Source of the DNA: Holosporales bacterium
GTDB taxonomy: Bacteria > Pseudomonadota > Alphaproteobacteria > Holosporales > Holosporaceae
Direction: 5' to 3'
Length of the DNA: 63,125 bases
NCBI GenBank assembly: GCA_947461445.1
Contig: CANHKV010000005.1
Span: 1 to 63,125, forward strand
Part shown: piece after piece, positions 46,032 to 54,601 of the stretch
Position numbering within the stretch: the first letter of the stretch is position 1
How the letters are laid out: every line of letters begins with the position of its first letter
Program-made: the position numbers and the translations under genes
Notes under the pieces: model-generated
Told to the model about the DNA's origin: nothing
Databases searched by the model: none
Seen by the model: only the letters and a program-made list of their open reading frames with translations

Positions 46032-46949
46032 TTATTTTTTTCCTGTATTTCCATGACGTTGGACCAAAAGCTCTGGCCGATATTCAAAATGCATGGTGTC
46101 GTAATGGGTATACCACTTTCCGCCCCATATAAACCCCTGTGATTCGAATATATCAACGATTTCTTGTGGAATTTTGTTTCGATATTTGGGCATTTTATGC
46201 CATTTTATATCTTTTTCTTGCACGTTTTTTACCTTATTTTCTTTTTGATAGTCCCACAACCAATAATTGGAATGCTCGACATTAATATCAATGGTCATGC
46301 CATAACTGTGAGTGCTCATTCGGCTGGTTCCGGCAATGGCACTCCAATAAAATGCTCTAATTGGCTTTTCCAAAAATTTGATGTATTGTGGTTTTTGTTC
46401 GCACAATTTTTCCAGTTGATCGGAACAACGTTTCAGTTTTTTATCCACGTCATTAATCGTCGTAACCTGTAAAGGGTATTTTTTTTGAAAAAACTTGGGC
46501 ATCCAATATAGGGTTGTTAACTTGGATTTAACCTTGTCTTGGGTATCTCCATACATTTTTTTGAAAAAAGCATCATCTCGAATACGACCAGGGTCGGTTT
46601 TAAGGGCACCAGAGTGCATGGGGCCTGCTGTATAGTTTACGGCGATTTGACCATAGAGGTCAGGATGATCACAGGCCTTTTGGAAATCCTGTTGGATGGC
46701 ATTCATACTAGGCAGAGATCCGGGGCGATGAATGGGCATGCGTGTTCCATCACGCCATATTAAACAATGGTTTTCATAGGCTTTGATGTGATCGGGATAG
46801 GCTTGAACATACACAGAGGCGTCGGCTTCTGTTTCTTGCTGTAAGGATGGTGTCTTTGGTTTTTGGGATAAAGAAACCGCCGGTGTCGCCCATAAGGCTC
46901 CCAGTTTGGATAATACAACAAAGGACAAAAAAACGATATTTTTTTTCAT
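46032..46949 (-). CDS. Secreted M15-family peptidase (VanY/Csd4-like)
   Basis: 305 residues with a Sec signal peptide (MKKNIVFLSFVVLSKLGALW, cleavage near ATPA). Metal-binding residues of M15 DD/LD-carboxypeptidases are visible: STHSYGMTIDIN (H...D) and WYTHYDTMHFEYRPEL (catalytic and Zn-binding His). It should trim or hydrolyse peptidoglycan stem peptides in the periplasm. Fits with the L,D-transpeptidase at 5918 as part of a wall-remodelling set. Confidence 0.85.
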   Translation of the reverse strand: MKKNIVFLSFVVLSKLGALWATPAVSLSQKPKTPSLQQETEADASVYVQAYPDHIKAYENHCLIWRDGTRMPIHRPGSLPSMNAIQQDFQKACDHPDLYGQIAVNYTAGPMHSGALKTDPGRIRDDAFFKKMYGDTQDKVKSKLTTLYWMPKFFQKKYPLQVTTINDVDKKLKRCSDQLEKLCEQKPQYIKFLEKPIRAFYWSAIAGTSRMSTHSYGMTIDINVEHSNYWLWDYQKENKVKNVQEKDIKWHKMPKYRNKIPQEIVDIFESQGFIWGGKWYTHYDTMHFEYRPELLVQRHGNTGKK

Positions 46950-47016
46950 GAATTCTATTTGAAATTGAAATATTTAGGAAAAACGGGTTTAAAGATGATG
47001 ATATTAAAGTCGCCCG

Positions 47017-47089
<73 letters not shown>

Positions 47090-47099
47090 CATATGGTGT

Positions 47100-47129
47100 A
47101 TACTAATTCAAGGCTGGTTTTTTCGTCAA
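47100..47129 (-). promoter_or_regulatory. Possible promoter of tRNA-Thr
   Basis: Minus-strand TTGACG and TAGTAT with an 18-base spacer, ten bases before the tRNA 5' end. Confidence 0.55.
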
Positions 47130-47172
47130 GCGCTGTTCTTTGAGGGAATTCTAAAAACTGTTGAGGAATTGG

Positions 47173-47201
47173 TTGACCTGGAGCGGGAATTTTTCTATAA
47201 T
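47173..47201 (+). promoter_or_regulatory. Promoter of rpmI-rplT
   Basis: TTGACC (47173-47178), a 17-base spacer and consensus TATAAT (47196-47201), close to an ideal sigma-70 promoter and about 35 bases before the rpmI start. Confidence 0.85.
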
Positions 47202-47235
47202 TTGTTTTATGTAACATGTGATTGAGCATACAATC

Positions 47236-47442
47236 GTGTCGAAGTTAAAGTCCCACAGTGGAACCAAAAAAAGATTTAGCATGACAGCGACCGGAAAAAT
47301 AAAGCGCTCCTTTGCGTTTAAACGCCACAACTTGCGCAAACGTTCTCAGGACATGAAGCGTGCATCAAGAGGCTGCACTCTGATGAATGAGCGTGATGCT
47401 AAAATTATTAAAAAATTTCTTATACCTTATGGATTAAACTAA
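47236..47442 (+). CDS. rpmI: Ribosomal protein L35
   Basis: Large-subunit protein. With the GTG start at 47236 the product reads [14 protein letters not shown]...TATGKIKRS, matching the L35 start; 68 residues, usual ~65. Another GTG at 47218 adds six residues and is less likely. Ends one base before rplT. infC, which normally precedes it, is absent; a dedicated promoter lies directly upstream. Confidence 0.92.
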   Translation: MSKLKSHSGTKKRFSMTATGKIKRSFAFKRHNLRKRSQDMKRASRGCTLMNERDAKIIKKFLIPYGLN

Positions 47443-47443
47443 T

Positions 47444-47818
47444 ATGGCCAGAGTTAAAAGAGGGACGACCGTCCGAGCACGACATAAGAAAGTTTTAAAA
47501 TTGGCATCCGGTTATCGTGGCCGGTCCAGTAAATGTTATCGTATTGCGTTACAGCGCGTAGAAAAAGCATTACAGTATGCTTATCGCGATCGTCGTTGCC
47601 GTAAAAGAGATATGCGTGGCTTGTGGATCCAAAGAATCAATGCAGGTGCGCGTTTAGATGGTGTGACCTACGGGGATTTCATGCATGGTTTGCAGGTTTT
47701 GGGCATTGATTTGAATCGCAAGGTTTTGTCTGACATGGCCATATCAGAACCAGAATCCTTTTCTGCTTTGGTACATCAGGTAAAAAATGCCATGCCTTGC
47801 CGCGTAGTGTACATCTGA
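47444..47818 (+). CDS. rplT: Ribosomal protein L20
   Basis: Early-binding 50S protein needed for assembly. [33 protein letters not shown] and [19 protein letters not shown] are typical. 124 residues, near the usual ~118. Co-transcribed with rpmI and followed by a strong terminator. Confidence 0.96.
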   Translation: MARVKRGTTVRARHKKVLKLASGYRGRSSKCYRIALQRVEKALQYAYRDRRCRKRDMRGLWIQRINAGARLDGVTYGDFMHGLQVLGIDLNRKVLSDMAISEPESFSALVHQVKNAMPCRVVYI

Positions 47819-47850
47819 TTATTATTCAGGGTTTTATTGCTCGATCTGTT

Positions 47851-47886
47851 GGGTTAGTCCTTTTTATATGGGGCTGACCCTTTTTT
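47851..47886 (+). terminator. Rho-independent terminator of rpmI-rplT
   Basis: Stem gggttagtcc / gggctgaccc (ten pairs, including G-U) with a ten-base loop, directly followed by six T. Confidence 0.85.
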
Positions 47887-48369
47887 AATGGGTGGGGGAT
47901 CTTGTAGGGTCTCTGCCAGAACCATTCTATGCTGCATTTGTATTGTACTATTTTTACCTGGATTCCTGATTCAGTTTTGACCCCAAGAGCACCTTTACAA
48001 GGTTTCGAGGGGAGATACGTGTTTTCGCTTGGCCCTGCATTCCTGGTTCATTTTGATTCACAGGGTGTACTTATTTATATATTTGCCAAGTTATAGGGGG
48101 TAATGGGCCTGCGCAGAGCTTCTCTCGTGTGTTTCGTAAATGGTGCTAAGAAAAGGCGGGAATCTGACGTTTTATGATGCGCAATGGGGGCCTCTTGCCA
48201 CAATGAGGCACAAAAAAGCCCATGAATAAAATCTCTGTTGCCAATCAGTGGGCATTGTTCAGCAGGGTGCTCAGGGACAACAAGAGAAACACATAACAAA
48301 AGAGGGATGGGTATGAAGCCCATCTCTCTCTTATTGACCTATGGTCGGACAAATCATGGGATTTTGGTA
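47887..48369. other. Intergenic region without recognisable gene
   Basis: About 480 bases with no convincing frame, tRNA or ribosome-binding site. Two imperfect copies of an attcctg(a/g)ttca motif occur near 47962 and 48039 but their meaning is unclear. Confidence 0.55.
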
Positions 48370-48540
48370 TTAAATAGCTTCTATACGATCAATATATTTT
48401 ATAAAATTTGGAGCATGCTTGTTGATTGTACGTAAGTAATTATTTAGTTGGAAGTTTTTATTAAGGATATGATGGATTATTATCTTTTCCACATCTTTCA
48501 TTTCTTCGTCTGGTTCTGTTCGTATTGAAACATCAAAACA
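48370..48540 (-). pseudogene. 3' remnant of a paralogue of the secreted gene at 48816
   Basis: The minus strand reads, up to a TAA at 48370-48372, ...NFQLNNYLRTINKHAPNFIK then YIDRIEAI. This matches the end of the gene at 48816-49538 (LNQLKNYLEVLDNNKEAFIN then IFKRIARL). The frame is closed upstream by a TAA at 48541-48543 and has no start. It is the C-terminal ~56 residues of a lost tandem copy. Confidence 0.6.
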
Positions 48541-48804
48541 TTATCAACTCGTTTTTAAAACAAAAAAAGATCTCTTTTGCCAGTTAATACATCTCGTAAA
48601 ATGGGATCCGCGTCTGAAATATAATCGGCAGGTGGCCATCAGAGGCAATGTCCACGAATATACTAGGCCGGCGATACAGGCAAAATCAGGGAAGGGGGGG
48701 GTTGCAAATGCTGAGGGAGAAAAGGGTTCACAGAAAAGGCACACATACAAAAAAGGAGAGGGACGCGTGTCCCTCTCTTGTCATATAATGTCGTTATGAC
48801 AATG
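48532..48804. repeat. Long direct repeat, copy 1
   Basis: About 270 bases that recur, with small changes and one ~50-base insertion, at 49647-49972. The best conserved part runs from the gatctcttttgccag block to the aggcaaaatca block. It includes the transcription terminator of the gene at 48816. Both copies lie in the same orientation on either side of that gene. Confidence 0.85.
48747..48777 (-). terminator. Terminator of the secreted gene at 48816
   Basis: On the minus strand a perfect nine-base stem (gagagggac / gtccctctc, loop acgc) is followed by a run of six T. It is 40 bases past the stop codon. Confidence 0.85.
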
Positions 48805-48815
48805 GGCTTTGCACC

Positions 48816-49538
48816 TTACAGACGTGCAATACGCTTAAAAATATTGATAAAAGCTTCTTTATTATTATCAAGTACTTCTAGGTAATTTTTTAGTTGATTC
48901 AATATTGGGCCTATGTGCACTTTACCATCTGGTTGTTTCGTATCAGCAATCATGCTATCTGGGAAACTTGCAAAACTATGTGGGATAGAATTGAATGGAT
49001 TCCGTGATGAGTGTAAACCCTTTATCCCGGCACGATAAGCTGTTTCAATAACCTTGTCTTGCAAACTGCGTAAATCATTTATTACAGCCGTCAAGGACTC
49101 TGATCCCTCCTTCTGCAGATACTTTAAGTCTATCTCTTCTGAACGCCCTGGAACGTAAAGACCTTGCATTATACCCGTTAAATTCAAATATTTGCCCAAT
49201 GTATCTTGAACCACACTATCTAATTGTTGAACGTTTGTTTGAATAAGATTTTTTACTTCCATAGCATTTGCCTCACCATTTGCATCTATAAAAAGAAAAG
49301 GGAAATGGTTAAAATCAGCTCTAATGCTTTCAATCGCTTTATTCGCTATGCTTTTGATTTCTTCAAAACATTCTTTGAATTTTTCCAGCTCACCGTCTGC
49401 AGGAACTAGACGATTCTCACTTCGTTTAAACGCCCGTGGTTCGCTCGTTTCTTTCGAATCAATTAAAGAATCCACAGCGCTTACAGAGGTGCAACCAGCA
49501 ATCATGGCACATAGAGCAAGCATTATTTTTGTATTCAT
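48816..49538 (-). CDS. Secreted protein or lipoprotein of unknown function
   Basis: 240 residues, unrecognised. The signal sequence MNTKIMLALCAMIAGCTSVSA has a lipobox-like MIAGC (lipid on Cys16) but could also be cut after SVSA. The mature part is mainly helical (LEKFKECFEEIKSIANKAIE, LTAVINDLRSLQDKVIETAY). A truncated paralogue follows at 48370, and long direct repeats flank the gene, so it arose in a tandem-duplicated locus. The 5' flank up to 49646 is A/T-rich. Confidence 0.7.
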   Translation of the reverse strand: MNTKIMLALCAMIAGCTSVSAVDSLIDSKETSEPRAFKRSENRLVPADGELEKFKECFEEIKSIANKAIESIRADFNHFPFLFIDANGEANAMEVKNLIQTNVQQLDSVVQDTLGKYLNLTGIMQGLYVPGRSEEIDLKYLQKEGSESLTAVINDLRSLQDKVIETAYRAGIKGLHSSRNPFNSIPHSFASFPDSMIADTKQPDGKVHIGPILNQLKNYLEVLDNNKEAFINIFKRIARL

Positions 49539-49646
49539 ATTTTTATTACCTTAATTAGTTTATGTTTTCAATTACCATTGTGGCACTATTGGTTTAAAAA
49601 AATCTCAATATTGCAACATCAACACATTAACACAATTTAAACAAAA

Positions 49647-49972
49647 ATCAAAACATTATTCACTCGTTTTTAAAAGAAAAAAAGATCTCTTTTGCCAGTT
49701 AATACATCTCGTAAAATGGGATCCGCGTCTGAAATATAATCGGCAGGTGGCCATCAGAGGCAATGTCCAGGAATATACTAGGCCGGCGATATAGGCAAAA
49801 TCATGGAAGGGGTGGCAAATGCTCAGGGAGAGAAGGGCGCACAGAAACATAAAACACAGATAACACACACAAATAAAAAAAAGCGGTCACAAGCACAAGC
49901 GCCGCACACACATACAAAAAAGGAAGAGGGACTCGTGCCCCTCTCTTGCCATGTAATGTCGTTATGACAATG
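49647..49972. repeat. Long direct repeat, copy 2
   Basis: Counterpart of 48532-48804. The extra ~50 bases lie near 49850-49910. The shared part ends at the gtcgttatgacaatg block, just where the 3' end of another copy of the 48816 gene would be expected; only non-matching sequence follows. So a further gene copy was probably deleted here. Confidence 0.8.
49916..49945 (-). terminator. Terminator within repeat copy 2
   Basis: Weaker version of the hairpin at 48747 (agaggg / ccctct with a longer loop), followed on the minus strand by a T-run. It probably ends transcription of trcR. Confidence 0.55.
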
Positions 49973-50027
49973 CTTTTCTCTTTTTAAAAATAGAAAATAT
50001 TGAAAAAATAGAAAAACCACAGCCCAT
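49962..50027 (-). CDS. Possible 21-residue hydrophobic peptide
   Basis: Minus-strand frame MGCGFSIFSIFSIFKKRKAL plus one residue, directly after trcR. It has a short hydrophobic stretch and a basic end, like a membrane-anchoring tail. No clear ribosome-binding site; could be chance or the end of a lost gene. Confidence 0.2.
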   Translation of the reverse strand: MGCGFSIFSIFSIFKKRKALS

Positions 50028-50040
50028 GCCTATAAAACCA

Positions 50041-50526
50041 TCAGCCAATGGGCAACAGATCCTCTTCACGGCACAACCCCATCAGAACTGGGTTTTTTGG
50101 TGTCAAATTATCCAAATTCCAATAGGATCCATCGCGAATGTTTTTAACCATAGTGCGCGTCGTGGCTAAAATAGAACAGATCTGGGTGTCTGGCAGTTGA
50201 GGATGATGCTTTACAACCCATAAAATGGCATGAGGAATATCGGCTCGCTTGGATAAAGGCGTATACTTTTTTCTATCTTTTTCCTTTAACATCAGGGGAT
50301 AATGCAGCATCAGTTTGGCTTTTGGATCGCATTCACAGCGTTCTATTTCTTCGCGTAACAGCTGGTGATTCATAATGGGATCCAGTTCTTGCAAGGTATT
50401 GGAGTTTTTTAACACATCCAAAGCCAATACATGAATGTCACAAAATTCAGAAATTTGTTTGCTTGTCAAAGAGGTGTGGTTCAATAACCATAGCGCTGTT
50501 GCTCGAGGCATCAGTGGTTTGTTCAT
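50041..50526 (-). CDS. trcR: Cell-cycle transcriptional regulator, TrcR / DUF1013
   Basis: 161 residues of the alphaproteobacteria-specific DUF1013 family. MNKPLMPRATALWLLNHTSL, SEFCDIHVLALDVL, LDPIMNHQLLREEIERCE and a helix-turn-helix-like HPQLPDTQICSILATTRTMV followed by NIRDGSYWN are typical. A member in Caulobacter was described as TrcR, a regulator linked to CtrA. The start at 50526 has aggagaa upstream. It begins 17 bases after tRNA-Glu on the same strand, so both may share a transcript. Confidence 0.88.
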   Translation of the reverse strand: MNKPLMPRATALWLLNHTSLTSKQISEFCDIHVLALDVLKNSNTLQELDPIMNHQLLREEIERCECDPKAKLMLHYPLMLKEKDRKKYTPLSKRADIPHAILWVVKHHPQLPDTQICSILATTRTMVKNIRDGSYWNLDNLTPKNPVLMGLCREEDLLPIG

Positions 50527-50543
50527 GCTATTCTCCTGAAGGG

Positions 50544-50615
50544 CATCCCCAACGGGATTCGAACCCGTGTTGCCGCCTTGAAAGGGCGACGTCCTAACCA
50601 CTAGACGATGGGGAC
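50544..50615 (-). tRNA. tRNA-Glu (TTC)
   Basis: Minus-strand cloverleaf: acceptor GTCCCCA/TGGGGAT, anticodon stem CGCCC/GGCGG with loop TTTCAAG (anticodon TTC), T arm ACGGG-TTCGAAT-CCCGT, discriminator G. CCA is not encoded (CCC follows). Confidence 0.94.
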
Positions 50616-50626
50616 AAGCTGTTCAA

Positions 50627-50632
50627 ATTATA
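50627..50632 (-). promoter_or_regulatory. -10 element for tRNA-Glu
   Basis: A consensus TATAAT on the minus strand 11 bases before the tRNA. The -35 is poor (TTTCTT at 17 bases). Confidence 0.55.
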
Positions 50633-50796
50633 GCCTAGCTTTTTCCAAAAAGAAAGATCTGTCGGATGATTTTTCTAAAATTTTTAAGCCTATGCCTTAA
50701 ACCAATTCAAACAAATCTAATGGAAAAGGAATGCTCTGACCAAAGCGTCATTTTATCCAGATTATGCGTGATGAAAAGAATCTTGGGACGGCCCTG

Positions 50797-51897
50797 CTAT
50801 ATCATGCTGCGGTATCGCCGGGTTAAGGCCAATAACATGCCCATGGCCCAACATAAACTCAAAAACGATGACCCGCCGTAACTGATAAAAGGTAAGGTCA
50901 TTCCCTTTGTGGGCATCATGCGCAACACAGAAGCCATGTTCAAAACGGCTTGTAACAGAATTTGCAAGGTTAACCCCACCACGGCCAAGGCATAAAATCG
51001 ATCAATTTCTTGCAAAGCATGCCAAAAAAATCGATACAAAATAATGCCATACAACACCACAATGCCCAGGCAAACCAACAGCCCCATTTCTTCTCCGGCC
51101 ACAGCAAATATAAAGTCGGCATGCCCATCAGGCAATGCATTTAAAATGGTGCCAGCCCCTGGTCCTTTGCCCAACAGTCCACCAGAAGAAAAGCTTTTTA
51201 ATGCTTGGGTTACCTGGTACTGACTGCCCAGAGGATCCTGATCCGAACCGGATAAAAACGTTTGAATACGATAGGCTGCATGGGGAAAACACAGGTACGC
51301 TCCTATACCTCCAATCAGCGCGCTGAGACAGGCACCAGCAGTCCAAATCCAGTGCAACCCCCCTGTAAAACATTGACCAAACCATACGGCAAAAATAACC
51401 AAAACCATGCCCAAATCGGGTTGCAATAACAAGGGAATAGCAGCCATGACCATCAGACCACCTGAAATCAAAAAATGCGTGGGCAAAGACAGCAAATACG
51501 CCACCGCAATGCTGAGCGCTGGTTTTAGAAATTCCGAAGGCTGTAAGGAAAAAGATCCCACTGCCAGCCAACGTCGAGCACCCTTGATTTCTTCTCCCCA
51601 TAAACACACCGCCCAAACGCTGATCCAAGCCATGGATCCCAGGATTAATGTGGATGCCAAAATGCCTTTTTTTCCCAAACAGCTGGAACCCAATAATAAA
51701 ACCAACCCAGGCCCCACAATCATAAAATGACGTTTCAACAAAACAAATGCGGTCCAGTTGTGCTGCAATGCAATGGCTGGGCTGGAGGCCATAATCAGCC
51801 ATACCCCCAAAGCCATTAAGGTTAATACGGCAAAAAAGACCCAACGGTCAATGGAATTCCACCAAATGGTCCAAAAGGGAGGTGGCGAGGACATCAT
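50797..51897 (-). CDS. ftsW: Septal peptidoglycan polymerase FtsW
   Basis: SEDS-family glycosyltransferase of the divisome, inner membrane, 366 residues with about ten hydrophobic segments. RRWLAVGSFSLQPSEFLKPA, LLLQPDLGMVLV, GGLLGKGPGAGTI, DFIFAVAGEEMG and PFISYGGSSFLS are FtsW/RodA hallmarks. FtsW rather than RodA is supported by its place right after murD; the two overlap (ATGA). murG and murC, which often follow, are missing. Confidence 0.93.
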   Translation of the reverse strand: MMSSPPPFWTIWWNSIDRWVFFAVLTLMALGVWLIMASSPAIALQHNWTAFVLLKRHFMIVGPGLVLLLGSSCLGKKGILASTLILGSMAWISVWAVCLWGEEIKGARRWLAVGSFSLQPSEFLKPALSIAVAYLLSLPTHFLISGGLMVMAAIPLLLQPDLGMVLVIFAVWFGQCFTGGLHWIWTAGACLSALIGGIGAYLCFPHAAYRIQTFLSGSDQDPLGSQYQVTQALKSFSSGGLLGKGPGAGTILNALPDGHADFIFAVAGEEMGLLVCLGIVVLYGIILYRFFWHALQEIDRFYALAVVGLTLQILLQAVLNMASVLRMMPTKGMTLPFISYGGSSFLSLCWAMGMLLALTRRYRSMI

Positions 51898-53432
51898 GAT
51901 GTTGGTCCCTTGGAAAAGGACGAAGGCCCCGCCCAGTCATGGGGGGATGGCTTGCTTAAACACTCTAGAACACACCGTTTAAACACATGACCGCGATGCT
52001 CGAAATCTGTGAATTGATCAAAACTGGCACAACCAGGCGATAATAAAACCACGGGAAAAAATCCATTTTGGGCAGACAACAGGGCCAGTCCATGGGCTCT
52101 TTCCACGGCATTTTCTAGCGACTGACATTGTTCAGCAGGTTTTCCATGGGCCTGCAGCCATTGGGCATACCGTTGCCCTGCCTGACCAATCATAAAACCA
52201 TGGGAAATACGTTCCGCCAACCCGTCCAACACCTCTAAATCATCATGTTGCAATACACCACCGGCAATCCAAAAAATGGGGGTGTTGGAACAGGCTTGGA
52301 TGGCCTTGGCCACGGCATGAGGGTTTGTGGCCTTGCTGTCATTGCAATACCGTACACCACGGGCTTGTGCCACGTGCTCTTGTCTGTGCTCTAGGCCTGT
52401 AAAATCCATAAATACATCTGTTTTGGTGCAGTGCAAGGACCGTAAAACGGCCACAGCTGCGGCCACGTTTTCTTGATTATGGACACCACTTAGGGCAGCA
52501 GGCAAACCATAGTCCTGCAAACACTCTGTGGACCATATCTTAACAGGGGTGTTGGTCTGTGCACAGACAGGCGTCGCTTGGTTGCCCTTACAGTTCAGAT
52601 TCGTGGGCCAATTTTGGGGAATCCAACCGATACGCGAACCATTTAGGATGCGCTCTTTAATGGCTCTGTACCGATCCATGGTGCCGTGGCGTTCCAGATG
52701 ATGAGGAAATAGGTTTAAAATAATGGAAACGTCCAAGTTCAAATGATCGCACAATTCCAATTGATAAGAGGATAACTCTAATATATAAAGGGCATCCGTT
52801 GGCCATCCATTTTCCAATGTCGAAAAGATTGGCACTCCCATGTTTCCTGCCAAAATACAGCTTCGACCATGATTTTTCAGGCCATGGTGAATCAGGGCAC
52901 ACGTGGTGGTTTTGCCGTTACTTCCTGTGACACCGATTTTTTGAACATGGGGAAAAAAGATGTGGAACAATTGAATGTCACACATGACGGGCCTATGGTG
53001 TGCCAATGCATCCTGCATAATGGGGTGATCAGAAATTCCGGGTGAAATAATGCATACGGCATCCGTCCAATCAAAATCTTGGGTCCATAACGACCAACCG
53101 GCGGATTCTGCTGCCTCTCTTTTTTCCGCTGAATCATCCCATACCACACAATCAACAGGGGCATGATAAGATTCACTGGGTTGGCTGCTTGGGTGCTGAT
53201 GGGCATGGCTGGGGCACAATGGATGGTTCAAGAAATCCCTTGATGCAGTGTGGGAAATTGGATCTAATTCCGGCCAATCTGTGGGGTTGATGCGGTTGCT
53301 TTTCTGACTGACATCTGTTGGTGTGTGCCCGCTTTTGCCCATGTGATGGGGGGTATGGAGGTACTCGGCCAGACTCATGCCGCTGCGGCCCAAGCCCACA
53401 ATGCAAAAACGTTTTATGGATTCGGATTTCAT
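51894..53432 (-). CDS. murD: UDP-MurNAc-L-alanine:D-glutamate ligase with N-terminal insertion
   Basis: Adds D-Glu to UDP-MurNAc-L-Ala. FCIVGLGRSGMSLAEYL at the start, P-loop GVTGSNGKTTTCALI, ELSSYQLELCD, LNLFPHHLERHGTMDRY, YCNDSKATNPHAV and WIAGGV fit. The start ATG 53432 (MKSESIKRFC). Product ~512 residues, roughly 60 more than usual. The excess is an insert at residues ~27-91 in the N-terminal domain, polar and His/Pro/Ser-rich (PSHAHQHPSSQPSESYHAP). It overlaps ftsW by four bases. Confidence 0.92.
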   Translation of the reverse strand: MKSESIKRFCIVGLGRSGMSLAEYLHTPHHMGKSGHTPTDVSQKSNRINPTDWPELDPISHTASRDFLNHPLCPSHAHQHPSSQPSESYHAPVDCVVWDDSAEKREAAESAGWSLWTQDFDWTDAVCIISPGISDHPIMQDALAHHRPVMCDIQLFHIFFPHVQKIGVTGSNGKTTTCALIHHGLKNHGRSCILAGNMGVPIFSTLENGWPTDALYILELSSYQLELCDHLNLDVSIILNLFPHHLERHGTMDRYRAIKERILNGSRIGWIPQNWPTNLNCKGNQATPVCAQTNTPVKIWSTECLQDYGLPAALSGVHNQENVAAAVAVLRSLHCTKTDVFMDFTGLEHRQEHVAQARGVRYCNDSKATNPHAVAKAIQACSNTPIFWIAGGVLQHDDLEVLDGLAERISHGFMIGQAGQRYAQWLQAHGKPAEQCQSLENAVERAHGLALLSAQNGFFPVVLLSPGCASFDQFTDFEHRGHVFKRCVLECLSKPSPHDWAGPSSFSKGPTS

Positions 53433-53804
53433 GGTCTTACTCGATTCAGTCCAGAGATCAGGCATGCATCCATAACGGATCCTGTATCAGGATGGTACGT
53501 TGTGTGTAACGTCATAGTTTGGAATGCGGGCTGCTTTCCGGTAAGGCCAAGGCATACACTTGCGTGGTAAGGGGCAGGGCAGGTCATTCCATTTTTGAGA
53601 TGAATAGGGCGATGAGATTATTCTAAGCCACCCGTGATAAATCCGTCAATTTTTCATCCATTTTCTTGTTCCGCCAGGGGCTTGACACGCTCTTTCTATG
53701 GCCCCATTAGGCAGAAAAACGGGCTGTAAGTGTTCCAAACATTGCATGCAATCTCGTCACCACCCTCATCAGATATCATATCGCCGATGTCCTAAATAAC
53801 ACCT
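53433..53804. other. Intergenic region without recognisable gene
   Basis: About 370 bases upstream of murD and downstream of the pseudogene at 53805. I see no frame, RNA gene or strong repeat. Confidence 0.55.
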
Positions 53805-54490
53805 TCAAAGCCCTAATAAAAGGAATTCCTGATTGAGCGTTGTTTGGCCATAGCCTTTATAAAATAGAGATTTTTCTTTGTCAAGAACTAGACGAGCATC
53901 CCAAATGCCAGTACCAATAAACATCAAATCACGTTCCTTGGGAGCAAAGATCAGCGTATCCCAATCCAGAATATAAAGGGCCCCCTCTGCATCAACCCTC
54001 AGGTTCCATCCATGACTATGACTATGGCTATGGCTATGGCACAGCGTATATTCGTTGGGTCGTTTTTGGGTCAAAATCCCAAGATTTTCAGCGTGCTGTA
54101 CCAGTTTAAGGATCCTACTCCTTTTGGATTTCAGGAATGGGGATTTTTACAGCAACAGGCCCTTCAAAAACCTCATTTTCAATGGGCCCAAGAACTGATT
54201 TTCATGGTTTTATGCCATTTAGAAGAGAATATTTCCCGTGGTGTTCTGCTTGTTAGGGCGTTTGGAATATCGGTGCTGTGAAGCTTTTTAATGGCCGCAC
54301 CAAATTGAGCCCACTGAGTTTCTGATGATTTGGCCTCCACGCCATTAGGGCCTTCGACATAAGAGTAGAGACTGATCTTGAAGGATGGCGAGATTTTCCA
54401 AAGTTGTCCTGTTTTGGTTGCAAGAGGTGAGGGGGGATCACTTGTGTGATGCCCAGATTAGCCCAGTATTTTGGCACAGATACGGAGGCC
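53805..54490 (-). pseudogene. Broken aminoglycoside phosphotransferase-family gene
   Basis: The minus strand gives NLGITQVIPP and KSRHPSRSVSTLM in one frame (54253-54477). After frame changes it gives NEYTLCHSHSHSHSHGWNLR then VDAEGALYILDWDTLIFAPK and ERDLMFIGTGIWD (53805-54074). This is the core of the spectinomycin-phosphotransferase-like APH family, where LCHSDIH-x-GN and LYIVDWD-x-x-x-LAPKERDLMF are expected. The catalytic Asp of H-S-D is lost in an HSHSHSHS expansion. At least two frameshifts; no start codon region. A dead gene. Confidence 0.7.
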
Positions 54491-54601
54491 TGTAAAAATT
54501 TGCGGCTTATTAATGTTAGGAAACAATGTGTTTGGTTTCTTTTGTAATGGGATAAACAGCCGTATTGAAATCAGACCCAATGGGCAGAAACGTTGCGTTA
54601 T

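Noticed and set aside
48075-48323. Minus-strand 82-residue frame with a hydrophobic start
   Set aside because: No ribosome-binding site, no family, composition like the non-coding surroundings.
48541-48770. Plus-strand frame in the long direct repeat (KKDLFCQLIHLVKWDP region)
   Set aside because: It is open in copy 1, but copy 2 has a stop and indels shift the frame; there is no start codon. Repeat conservation is explained by duplication.
54012-54281. Plus-strand frame beginning MTMTMAMAMAQ
   Set aside because: It is the antisense of the HSHSHSHS expansion in the APH-like pseudogene.
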